Assembly: GCA_932294295.1 (NCBI GenBank)
Contig: OW028580.1
Location: forward strand, 39,186,336 to 39,250,335
Reading direction: 5' to 3'
DNA length: 64,000 nt
Source: Alitta virens
Lineage: Eukaryota > Annelida > Polychaeta > Phyllodocida > Nereididae
The notes beneath the pieces are model-generated. The model ran no database searches, was not told the DNA's origin, and saw only the letters and a program-made list of their open reading frames with translations. Positions 45,801-56,560 of this stretch are shown piece by piece. Each line of letters opens with the position of its first letter. Positions within the stretch are counted from its first letter, which is position 1. Position numbers and translations under genes: made by a program.

Positions 45801-48800
45801 TTGTAAATGCAATTTTGCCTGTTTATATAAAGGATGTAAATTTTATGGAACAAATTAAAAATAATCTATTTTCAGCTGAAAGGGTTCGCAAGGAGGGACT
45901 TCATGTGACTTGTATTCCGTCATCATTTCAAGTAAGTGATGAATATCCAAAAATTTAATTTAGGAAGTTTTAACATGTATCACCTTTATATCTTCAAAAC
46001 AAAACGATACTTATCACGATACAGTAAAACTTAAATGATACGTATCGTTAAACTATGTCTTTCAGAACAAATTAAAGTTTATTATAAATTCTTACATAAT
46101 GGAAAGAGACTACTGAATTTAATTATCAAATCTTTATTATAACTTAACACCCTTGTGCTATATCCTCATCTAATTAGAGTCAGAGGATATTTTCATTTTA
46201 AAGCACTCAAAACATCTGGGCAGCAAGTTACAGAAATAGCTTTAGGTATATGCAATGTATATTGCATAAATTATGAAATGTCAAATAATTGATAAACTTT
46301 ACCTTCGTATTTTCACATACAGATTAAGATTAAGATTTTTTATTTGTACACAGTATGTAGTAGTTCAATACAATTAGTACATTCTAAAAAGCTCTAAAAT
46401 TGTGCACACCCCTTACATTATGAATGAAAAGAAAAAGAGGCTATTTAATTATAATTGAAATTAAATTCATATAGTGACAAATAATAAAAAAATATATGTA
46501 TCAAAGAAAATTATAAAAAAATATAAATTAAGTGACGTATATTGCATAATCACGCACTAATATTAATTGCAAAGTATTTTTTTAAGACATTCAATCAAAA
46601 AACACAGTTATCTTCTCTGTGCCTTGTGGCCCACTGAATCAGCAGGGCTAACAGGAAAGCCAGGAAAATTTTTTTTTTTTACTTAACATTTTAATGTGAG
46701 TGTAGAAAATACACGCCCTGTCGAAAATACCCTCTGTTATGGTACACTCCTAATGATCTAGTTTCAAAGTTAAATGGCATTGTCATTATTACACTTGCAG
46801 CTCACAAACTTAAGCATTGTCATTATTTTGGCTCATGTGATAAGTTGTGAGTCATGCTTATTCATTAAATGTAAAGTGCTTCTTGACTGATGTTGATGTC
46901 ATGGTTACATTTATAAATGGAAAAAGTACAATATAGCGGACCCAGATTTATGACCGTATTTAGTGAGTCTCATTGCCTAGCCCATGACGTCAAATGCTTT
47001 TCACCCCCAAACCCCCGCTACTCAACACTGTTATTCTAATTGTGCCAGAACTTCAAATTTTTTTTTTTTAAGTGATATTATTTCATATTATGTGAATTTC
47101 TCAGTTGGCCCACTCAAAGTACAATTAGTGTAATTGCTTTTTTATTTTATTTTTTAAACAACATAATTCTATATCAAAGCAATGCTTATGTACTTCAGAA
47201 CAGTAAGTATAAAGCCCCACATTGCTTACAGAGTCAATATATTAGTGTATAACCCAGTGACCTGCTGCGTAATTTGTGTTGAAATAGTTGCATTGCTAAG
47301 CCATATGAGAAATACTGGGTACCAACAAAATGCTAAATTGTCTTTTTTTTTGTGCATATTATTTGACAATGTTTAATTAAAATCTAATTATAGCTAATTA
47401 TCACACTTGAGCAGTTGAGCAGTACTGCATAAAAAAACCCAATGTTATACTTATATAATTGTTTATTTTTTATTTTTTTAAGTTTAATGCATTTTCTGTC
47501 TATGTCTGAATTAAGGTTGAGTAAAGTTGTGCAAACCCCTTACATTATAAATGAAAAGAAATAGAGGCTATTTAAATATAATTGAAATTAAATACATAGT
47601 TACAACATTTAATATAGACTGTTAGCTTAACACTTTTAGTATTATTATCTTATTACTGTAAAAGTAAGTTGTATTATTGTATGTTATTATTTTATGTTAT
47701 TTGTATGTTTGACAAATATATCAATTATGATAATATCCTCTCAATAAAATTGTATATATATAGTAATGTTAGAATTTACAATTGTCATGATGACATTTAT
47801 CAAATTTTTCTTTGTAGGCTCGACAACTAATACTCGACAATAATTTGGTGCTTAGTGATTTGGAGCGACACCCAGTGGTTAGTTTTCGTAATGATTTGTT
47901 ATGTTAATTGAATTATTATGGTTTATTGTTGGCAAGTGTTGTCAGGCTCTTTAGAAAGCTGATTTAAAGTTGCACTGTCTGTCAAATTTGCAATTTTCTA
48001 ATTTGCTATAAACTGTTGAAAATTACCTTTATTAATCAAGGCACACTAAATTTGTGTGAATTAATGATTTTATAACATTAATTACTTAAAAATAAATTAT
48101 GCATTGAGAGAAAATCCAGACCAAAGCATTGGAAACACAATGGAAATGACATCATCACCATTGTTCAGTATTGTGACGTCATCACTGGGTTTGTTTACAT
48201 ATTGAGTTTTGATGGCATGAAAAACTAATATTTATATTGTTTATTGTAAATTAAAACTGAATTGTTGTGCTAAAGTGGGTATGTAATGGTGAAAAATATC
48301 ATGAGACAAGAAGGCAGTATTGATTTATATCATTATTTTAATGTGCAAATTTGACAGACAGTGCACCTTTAACATAATTTAGTGATTGATCATTTTACAA
48401 TAAGGGATATAAATTCAAAAAATGTGTAACTTTTACTTTGTCGTAAGTTTTCTAATCATTAAGGTGGAATGCTACTAAGTAAATAATTTTGTCTATGTAC
48501 TGTAACGGAGGGTATTATCGACAGGGTGGGTATTTTCAACAATCATTAAAATGTTAACAATTTTTTTTTTAACGAACTAATTTAAGTGTCGAAAATACCA
48601 GCCCTGTCGATAATACCCTCCGTTACGGTATATAAATATATATATTTATTTTTTTTGTGAGAGGCAAGAAATGACTTTATTATTTCACCAATAAAAGTGG
48701 GGGTCACCAAGTTTATTTTGCATCCATAGAACAAGTTATCATAGTGATGGCTCTTAAAATTTCTAGCATAAAATCACATGAATTCATGAAAAAATTGTGT

Positions 48801-51421
48801 AATCTAATTTTTAAGTGATGCCATTTGTTTCTGCAGCTTGACTTGACGATTGACGGAGCTGATGAGGTAGACAGTGACCTGAATTTAATCAAAGGTGGAG
48901 GGGGCTGTTTGACCCAAGAGAAGATTGTTGCTTCATACTCCAAGCAGTTTATTATTGTGGCTGATGACAGGTATGTTTGGAGTCCTTTGGACACGTTATT
49001 AAAATGTGTATTTTGTTCGCAAACACTATTGTCTCTTATAAGTAGCCTGAACCTTAGTCAGTATCTAAGCTGAGGTGGACTCCTCGTCTCTCTCACATCA
49101 AGCAACCCTCATCAACGGCAAGGACTTGCCTTAGAGGGCTGCACTTGCCATATTTAGCTATCTTTATGAGCAGCTGCCTTCAGCCTGAGGCGGATGTAAT
49201 GATGATATGATGAGGTACCCCACGAACCATGATCATGATGATAATACTGGCGTAGCATCTCATAGTAGTAGTAGAAGTTTATTGACCACAACTTATGGGT
49301 CCAAATGTTACAATACAATAAAAAACAAACATATGAGTGAAACTCAATAAAAAAAACATACACGTTAATGTCAACAAAATTGGACTACACAGGAAATCGT
49401 TTTCAGATCAAGTGTGTACATTTTTAGGGCGATTTCTTATATTTCAGAAAAGATTCTACAACATTAGGTACACAGTGGGACAAGGGAGTACCCATAGAAG
49501 TCATTCCATTGGCATACAAGCCAATTATTGGCCGACTTGCCCAGCAACTAGGTGGGAAACCAGTCCTCCGAATCGCTAAGAGCAAAGCGGTAGGTGCACA
49601 TTAAGTGAATATTCTGATATTTATCTCAAACAATCCAGTTATGATTACAAAACACCACCTTACATTTTAGATCTACATGAGATTAAGGGTGCCAAGAATT
49701 TGCTCTAGTTTTAGATTTAATTATGTAAATTTAGCTCAAAATAATAATTCCGAACCAGGATTAATACATTTTTGAGATTCTCTGTGTACTGCGTTTGCTT
49801 AAGAATTTTCTTCTTTTAATTTTGCATTCACAATTAGCTCAAAATAATAATTGCAAACCAGGATTGATACATTTTTGAAGTTCCTGTGTACTGTGTTTGC
49901 TTAGGAATGTTCTTCTTTTAGTTATTCACTCGCAAACCGATACATTAGGAAATAAACCCCAAAAAAAAAATTAGTTTTTTCTCCTAAATGTAATTGATAA
50001 AGGCACATACACCGCTAATAGTTGCAAAATCAACTATAAATTGCATTTTTATCCAGCAGTTAGACATTTATGGTCATGAAATGCCTACCAAGGTCCTTAC
50101 CTATCTGGTACTTATACTTAACTTACTTTAATACTTATTAATATTTTTGTTACAGGGACCAGTTGTGACAGACAATGGCAATTTCATTGTTGACTGGTTA
50201 TTTGAGGGTGATAATACAGGGCGATGGGATGAAATCAACAGACAGATTGTCATGATGCCAGGTGAATAGACAATTGTTATCTGGTTCCTCACACTGGTAT
50301 ACTATATTTGGGTTTAGTGCAGCATAGCGGACCCAAATTTATGCCCATATTTGGCATCCATTACAAATTAAATTTTATCAAATATTTCACAAGTATGAAG
50401 TTCTAGCACAATTAAAATAACATTTGGTGTAGAATAGCGGGGAAAAAGCAAAGGTAAACTGCCTTTACCATGAAGATGAAAACCGCCATCATAACTACAT
50501 TAGTTTGTGACGTCATACATTGATTTCAAGCATTTTTACGTCATAGGCCTAGCAATGAGACTCAATAAATATGGTCATAAATCTAGGTCCGCTATACTGC
50601 ACTTTACCCTATATTTCATAGAGGCAGTGATGGTAATGTAGAGTGCAAAGCTGCATTGTCACTCAATATGAATGTGACCAAAATCGGTTGCATTCACTTC
50701 ATTGTCTTCTAAGATACAGTTTAAATCCCATCAGGGCCTTGCTAGGTTCACTTTATCTCTATAAATTAGATAAACTTCACCTAGCATTTAATTTTTCATG
50801 CCATCAAAAATTGCCGATTTGTTTACATAGTAAGTGCTTTTATGGCCAATGAAATGAAAACGAGGCATAAACGAACGTCATTGGCGTCGTCGGTTCGTAA
50901 TGTGTTTTATTATTCTGTGCCTTCAATTTTCGTCCGATTTTCAAAATTCCATGTTTATTATGTGAAATAATGTGTAGGTGTTTCGCTTTTTGCATGAATT
51001 GAAACCATTCTGACCTCCATTTTTCACAAAATGACACTGAAATCGCGCATCGGCAACGCTCTCCATCACGTTGCAATGAATAATTAGCTAAAATGTAAAC
51101 AAAGTCGATGTAATAAATTCCAGCAATAATATCTTAATTAGTACAATCTAGACAGTTTGGGTTGTAGAGTTCATCAGTAAGAAGCATTTTCTTTCATTTG
51201 GATAGCTTTTTTGTTGGTACAAAAACCAACTGACAATGCAGCTTTAAGTTGAAATTAGTCATCGAAAAAATGTGAACTGATATGTCCTCATTGATATAAT
51301 ACAATAATATTTTATTTGTTTTTCAGGTATCATTGAGTCAGGCCTGTTCATAGACATGGCTCAGAAAGTGTATTTTGGAACGGCAGATGGGAAAGTCGTC
51401 ACAAGAACGAAGAAATCTTAG
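42877..51421 (+). CDS. RPIA: Ribose-5-phosphate isomerase A, complete, 8 exons
   Basis: Exons 42877-43026, 45654-45714, 45876-45931, 47818-47877, 48837-48970, 49448-49589, 50156-50261 and 51327-51421 join in phase to 267 residues, with TAG at 51419-51421. The phosphate-binding GIGSGST loop is at about residues 56-62. The signature [20 protein letters not shown] is followed by LTQEK. Asp115, Asp118, Lys128 and Glu137 align with the catalytic Asp81, Asp84, Lys94 and Glu103 of E. coli RpiA, with the same spacing. The enzyme interconverts ribose-5-phosphate and ribulose-5-phosphate in the non-oxidative pentose phosphate pathway. The first 29 residues are rich in Arg, Lys and Ser and precede an internal in-frame Met (AGMDGVTEG), so either Met could be the start. 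I chose the upstream Met because the frame is open and contiguous. Confidence 0.95.
43470..44350 (+). pseudogene. Decayed non-LTR retrotransposon 3' ORF end (CR1/L2-like)
   Basis: A broken frame encodes the C-terminal region that follows the reverse transcriptase domain in CR1/L2-type LINEs. The first segment (43480-43670) has [18 protein letters not shown] and [10 protein letters not shown]. After a frame change near 43700 it continues with [16 protein letters not shown]. Further on are [25 protein letters not shown], a Cys/His cluster (ICIHCN) and HFLLKCPKF. In-frame stops occur at about 43967 and 44142. It lies inside RPIA intron 1 in the same orientation and is non-functional. Confidence 0.8.
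45340..45562. repeat. Degenerate CTGTCGGTCC repeats in RPIA intron 1
   Basis: Variants of cctgtcggtccc and agctgccggacag recur about every 30-50 bp, ending about 90 bp before RPIA exon 2. The GC content is visibly above the surrounding intron. The open frames crossing it on both strands come from the repeats. Confidence 0.5.
46140..46670. other. RPIA intron 3 segment, no recognised content
   Basis: AT-rich intronic DNA with a polyA-like tract (aataaaaaaatatatg) and T runs; a LINE or SINE tail is possible but no family match within the window was found. Confidence 0.35.
46919..47085 (-). mobile_element. hAT-type MITE family 1, copy 3 (inverted, truncated)
   Basis: GGAAAAAGTACAATATAGCG starts at 46919 and is the right terminus of the family read in reverse. 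The interior (cattgcctagcccatgacgtc, then cccccgctac and gtgccagaac) matches the other copies reversed. Similarity fades in a T run near 47060-47085, and the opposite terminus is absent. Confidence 0.75.
48498..48630. mobile_element. TA-flanked short MITE (mariner-type), 129 bp
   Basis: CTGTAACGGAGGGTATTATC at 48500 is mirrored by GATAATACCCTCCGTTACGG ending at 48628, with TA on both sides. The arms extend about 38 bp (cgacagggtgggtattttc against gaaaataccagccctgtcg). A half copy of the right arm (gccctgtcgaaaataccctc) lies at about 46715-46735. Confidence 0.8.
50302..50616 (+). mobile_element. hAT-type MITE family 1, copy 4 (299 bp)
   Basis: The element spans 50310-50608 within RPIA intron 7. 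It starts GGGTTTAGTGCAGCATAGCG and ends CGCTATACTGCACTTTACC. An exact 8-bp direct repeat, CTATATTT, flanks it (50302-50309 and 50609-50616). Confidence 0.87.
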
Positions 51422-52520
51422 AAGATAATAGAAAAATTATCCAATATACTTTATTCAATAATGCCGCTATAAAGATCTCAGTCTGTGTACTGTTAATGTC
51501 ACTCATATTTTGTGATAGGTTATTTGTTGTATGAATCATACATCTAATTGAGAAGTAATCATTGTCATCAAAAGATGCAAATATCGTAGGGCAGCATATT
51601 TCATTGTGATTGGTAGTCGAGTTATCAACTTTCTATATAACGATAATGTATCATAAACTATGACCTAGAGAGTATTGAACTAGGTCACTGGAAATGATGT
51701 GAGCATGTAATTGTCACTAAATTGATGCTTCGAACAATTTGTGACCTCTGTTGACCTTTAAATTTACAAATTGTAGTAACTAATTTTGATAAGTACTACT
51801 GTATGGCCACAGACATGCAGTCTTCCGGAAGTTCAACTGTCCTTCGCTGGACCGAATATCAAAATTAGCCCATGTCTAATTTATGAAATATCATTATAAA
51901 ATGAAATTTGGCCGGTCAAGTCCGTTGGTCTGGCAGACTTCGGGAAGACTAGACATGTATAGTGGCTTTACTGTGTTATATTTCATGACATCAATTTCGT
52001 TCAATTGCGTATTAACAATGATTATTATGAGTAAGGGTTTTAATGAGATTTTAGTCTCTGATCACTCGTATACCTAATTAGGGTATTTAATACGAAAGCA
52101 TGTTCACTTTCCTTATCTGCTGTGTTAAGTTTTTGACCAGTATTTTCATGCACTTGATGAATAGCTAGGTTAATTGTTACAGCCAGGTTAATTGTCCATA
52201 TATATATATAATAATAACGGAAAAATATATTTTGTGATAGAATGTATTTGTGGTACAGCGCTGCATATATATACTTTGATACCTATTTTTGTAGTCTCAT
52301 CTCAGTAACCATTGTAGTCTACTATTTTGTTATCTATATACAATGTAAAAGAGTAGCCCAACTTTGCCAGAGAGTAGATACTTAATTAACTTTAATATGA
52401 TTTCCTTGAGGTTTTGAAAATACTGCAAAGTGTGACATATTTTGGGGAGACCCAATTAGTACTCTAAAATACAAATTAAATGTCTTTATAAATAGGAGTA
52501 TCTGAAAAGAAAAAAATCAG
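51422..52520. other. RPIA 3' UTR and intergenic DNA
   Basis: Non-coding sequence follows the RPIA stop. No AATAAA close to the stop stands out. No other gene or repeat is supported. Confidence 0.4.
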
Positions 52521-52527
52521 GAGGGAA

Positions 52528-52583
52528 TGACTAATTTTGCGGGGTAGAGACCCCCCCCCCCCCCCCCCCCCTGCAAAATAGAC
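52528..52583. repeat. Poly-C tract with short palindromic flanks
   Basis: ATTTTGCGGGG and CCCCTGCAAAAT flank a C run of about 22. This may be the collapsed remainder of a poly-C-cored MITE of the kind seen at 3661-3812 and 37663-37791. Confidence 0.5.
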
Positions 52584-53496
52584 CTTGAAGAAAATCTGTA
52601 TTTCTATAAGTTAAAAGTCTTTAGTCATGCATTTAGTGTAATTAATGCCACTACCATTTATGGCTTGGATTAACTGTATTTGTCCAATAAGAGCGTAATT
52701 AATATTTTGGCAAAGTGCATGCATGAACCTGTAATCCTGGGCCATCTGTTGGCATATATGACATATATTAAGCAATTGCTGAGGTCTCCACTGCATGGAG
52801 TTTTAAGGACTTGACTTTTAATCGAGCAGATACGGTAGTTTTCCAAAACCTTCCTGCATTGTTAAGCAGTGTTAAGTATTCTGATGCAATGAGCATGATT
52901 TAGAATTGTAGTATTTAAATTAATTTTGACATTTTAATGTCTTCCATTAATACTCACTGCTGCGAGAAAGTCGCAAGTTAATATCTTTAGTGCGCTCTAG
53001 CCTTAAAATCTGTTCATGGTTTCTTCAAACATTTTTTATTTCTCAACTTGAATCAGCCAACTCTTAGACAGAGTACTCAATTGTTCTACTTACAAGTGTC
53101 TTTTTATATGACTCGTTTTCAGCTTTATCATAGTTACACTAGTCTTAATGCTTTAAGTTTCCTTTTATTTTTATAAAATCATTTTAATTTTCATCCAGAA
53201 GGTTGCGACATCATGCTTCATTATGAGCTGGTCTATCTGTATGTTTATCATCACAAATTTATTGTGATATTATTGAATCGCTAAAGATCAAACGATGTCC
53301 AGCCCCATCTGGTAGAACTCTAGCACTAACATTCTACCAATCCACTACATGTACAATATCATCACCTTCTGGATTCAGCGCCGTAAGGCTCTAGTAGTCT
53401 GAACGGTACAAGTTTGTGAATTAATCTAAATCTCAGGGTATAACAATCAGATGGAACATATTTTATTGTATATTGTAATTTTACTCGAGAGGAGCA
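52584..53496. other. Intergenic DNA, nothing recognised
   Basis: AT-rich sequence without supported exons, RNA genes or repeats shared with the rest of the window. Confidence 0.4.
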
Positions 53497-53665
53497 GGGG
53501 CTTAGGTCAGTGGAAGTGCACTCGGCTGCCAACCACTGGGTTCTGTTGGAAGATCGCTTCACAATTCGCCTCATTGCCTCAGCAAGTTGGCACCTGCCTG
53601 TCCTGATCAGCCCTATCTGGTGCACAAATATGGGATGTGAGTCCTGTCTCACCCACCCTACCAAA
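53497..53665 (+). repeat. Dispersed SINE-like repeat, copy 2
   Basis: A tRNA-like head (cttaggtcagtggaagtgc, then actgggttctgttgg) leads into cctgtcctgatcagccctat and ctggtgcacaaatatggga. The second part matches 8310-8450 in reverse complement. The repeat is non-coding; open frames on both strands are artefacts. Confidence 0.6.
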
Positions 53666-54034
53666 GTTATTTTACTCAAGAGTATAGCCTACCGGATGTT
53701 TCATGATTGATGTAGTAGTTTGTGTTAAGATCAAAGGTGTTTGTATCCAAGAAAAGTATTATAGTAAATGCGCAAATGTTTAGGCCATTGATCCAGAATG
53801 TTGTGATTCAGTTGGCAATAAAATAGTTAAAGTTTAGAAGGTTGTGTCTGTTTTTACGAGTTGACGAATTATTGTAAATGTCTGTTATGCATGGATAATG
53901 GTTCAACAAATATTTCATCGAACATTGTTACAAGCAAATGCTAAATGCTTACACATAAAAATCCGACCAGTTCTTAATGAGCACTTTTAACAAAAGTCCA
54001 GTTAGTAAATACATGTTCCAGGAATATATTTGTA

Positions 54035-54322
54035 CAGGGTTCCCGCAGAAATCATGAAATTAAATTCCATGACTTTTCCATGACCATTCACAGAATTTCC
54101 CCTGACTTTCTTCAGATTAAATCTGCACAACAAAAGTCAACGATTGCTAATTACAACAGCCTCCACACCTTACAGCCATTTTCACTACACTTTTTTAATT
54201 TTGTCTTACTAAACTTCCATGACCTTTTTAACATTTCTATAATCATTATAATTGCATGACTTAACCCTGACTTTCCAGGACAACCAATTTTTCCAAGATT
54301 TTCCATGACCGTGGGAACCTTG
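54035..54322. mobile_element. hAT-like MITE (CAGGGTTCCC terminus)
   Basis: The left end, CAGGGTTCCCGCAG, and the right end, CCGTGGGAACCTTG, are imperfect inverted copies. The interior is full of tccatgac and catgacttt words on both strands. A CAGGGTTCCC start is common in hAT elements. No target-site duplication is clear, so the copy may be old. Confidence 0.55.
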
Positions 54323-54860
54323 TTAGTAATATTGAATCTACACACAAAACCTGCTATAACCTTTTGATAGTCCACATGCTTCATTATGAGCTGGTCTGTC
54401 TGTAACTACTTTTTAAATTCACAATTTCACATGGGAAAGAGTTTGAAGCATTTGTTTAAAGTACAGTGTACACAAAAACAGAGGCCAGCTGTTTCATCAT
54501 ACATCTATAAAGTGCATGCATCATCCTGAAAATTACATGATATTTTAATTATGGCAATTGTCTATTCACAAATAGATAAGTCACAATTTTTAACTTAATC
54601 TCTCAGTTTTATTCATTAAAATTGGGAAACAGGAGCAGCATTGCTACTGCATAACTAAACAGCATAATATATCACAACTTATCCCATGCCTAGGTGCATT
54701 TTCTCCCCTATACAAGACTTTTTCCGGGATTATACAGAAGGAAATTCAGCTGTATAAGGTATACTGATATTAAGGGAAACATTGGCTGTATAAGGGAGCA
54801 TACTGATATTAATATTTATTTATAATAATAAAAATTATAAAAAATCGGAGGCATGGGATA

Positions 54861-54996
54861 TAAAGGTCCTACCATAGGTTGATGCAGTATATCCCCCGAG
54901 ACTCAGTATATTCAATATTTTGGGTCTCGGGAATATACTCGGGGATTATATTTATGTATCGCCGATATACTGCATCAACCCATGATATAACCTTTA
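54861..54996. mobile_element. Inverted-repeat element, about 136 bp
   Basis: TAAAGGTcctaccataggttgatgcagtatatc is mirrored by gatatactgcatcaacccatgatataACCTTTA. The arms are about 34 bp with mismatches, and a second nested inversion (ccgagac and gtctcgg) lies in the loop. It could form a cruciform or a long hairpin if transcribed. Confidence 0.6.
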
Positions 54997-55698
54997 AAAC
55001 AGCATAGAATATATCACAGTATTTTCAGCAACAAAACGCTCACAACTACAAGAATAATCAATACATCACAACCATAAACACTTTATTTATCACAAAAATA
55101 ATTATAGAATTCACACCTGCATATTCCATTAAATGTGCCCACGAGTATTTTAAATTGTGATACAAACAGAAACGATGTGGCATCTGTTCACTGTAGTACG
55201 TAAAATGACATCACCTACAGTTGTGATGATTATGACGTCACTATTACAAGAGGCTATATTTACTTATTATACTAACAATCCCACAATCCTTTGTTGCTTA
55301 TGCAAATGATTATGTGACCAATCTTTGTATATTTAATCTTTGACATAATATCACAGTCAAGGGCTTACATTAAATAAGTATACAAACACTACCATGCAGT
55401 CTGTAAAAAAAACCAAACAGGTACATTACAATAATACGAGTTCAAAACGCAACAAAATAATCTATATCGCTACAACCTGTATAAAAGTAAATATATTGCA
55501 AAATATGTATAACATGATTAAAATTAAATACTAAGTTTGAGGTAAGTGTAAAATATGGTCACATTGCCAGTAAGTGGTGTCCTGTATATTATATATATAA
55601 AGGAATGTTTTTAAATGAGATCTATGGAAGAAAACAATTTCATATCCCTGGCTATTTATTAACTATGAGCACAAGTTTGGTTAATCACTGAAAAATTA

Positions 55699-55884
55699 TA
55701 CACTCAGGGTCATGGAAATCGGCCAGGGTCATCAAAATTGGCCACTTAAAATATATTATCACTAACACTTTTAAGATCTGTGCCTGTCAAGAGTTTCAGA
55801 ACATTGTAAATGACAATTTAATCATGTTAATGTGGAGTTGTGGCTAATTTGATGACCTGGCCAATACCGATGACCCCTAGTGTA
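55699..55884. mobile_element. TA-flanked MITE (mariner-type), 182 bp
   Basis: The element spans 55701-55882. The left arm (cactcagggtcatgg, then cggccagggtcatcaaaatt) and the right arm (aatttgatgacctggccaat, then cgatgacccctagtg) are inverted copies over about 42 bp. TA flanks both sides. The interior is non-coding. Confidence 0.72.
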
Positions 55885-56560
55885 ATACACATACACAAAT
55901 TCAGCATTGTGCAGAATCTGATTGACCAGAATCTCTGAAATATATCTTAAAATATTTGACTGAACACTATTATATTGCCATCCATACATACAGCACCTGT
56001 ATCATTCAAGTAAATTATGAAGGTCATGTCATTGTCATCATGTCATGGTTCTACAATTCAACTGACTACATTATTTCACATACGATTCTAAATGAAGGTG
56101 CCCTATATAGTACACAGTGGAACCTGTTTCAAAGCTGTGATTCTGTCATTAGTAATTATTGGAAAGTTGCAGAGTTCAGAACACCATATTAAGATAACCA
56201 AAGTTAGCCCGAGCAGACTGTCACGCAAGGCAAGGCCCGCGACGCACTGCCCAAACCGGTCACATGGGCTAACTGAAGTGTTCGTGGTTGAGTTTTTTTG
56301 CTCATACGACATTACATGATATTAAACTTTATCAAAAGTTAAGATCTTGACTGTGGGTTATCAGACAACCGGCTCTTTGTTTAATTTTGCAGTCTGAATT
56401 TTTAAATACATGCATTTATATGAAATCCCTAATAGCTCAAGAAATTGTCATAATCACAGCAGTATTACGATAATCACAGTGTAATCCCTTATGAGCAAAA
56501 ACTCAAATGGAGGGCATTATGACACTTTTCGCCAATTACGAAAAGGTCCAGTCACAACTT
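55885..56560. other. 3' flank of the WD-repeat gene
   Basis: This should hold the 3' UTR of the minus-strand gene ending at 56561. Short open frames at 55956-56319 on either strand lack motifs. No other feature is supported. Confidence 0.4.

Noticed and set aside
55956..56319. Overlapping 70-78 residue frames near the WD gene 3' end
   Set aside because: No motif, no splice signals and extensive overlap on both strands; they lie in the 3' flank of the minus-strand gene.
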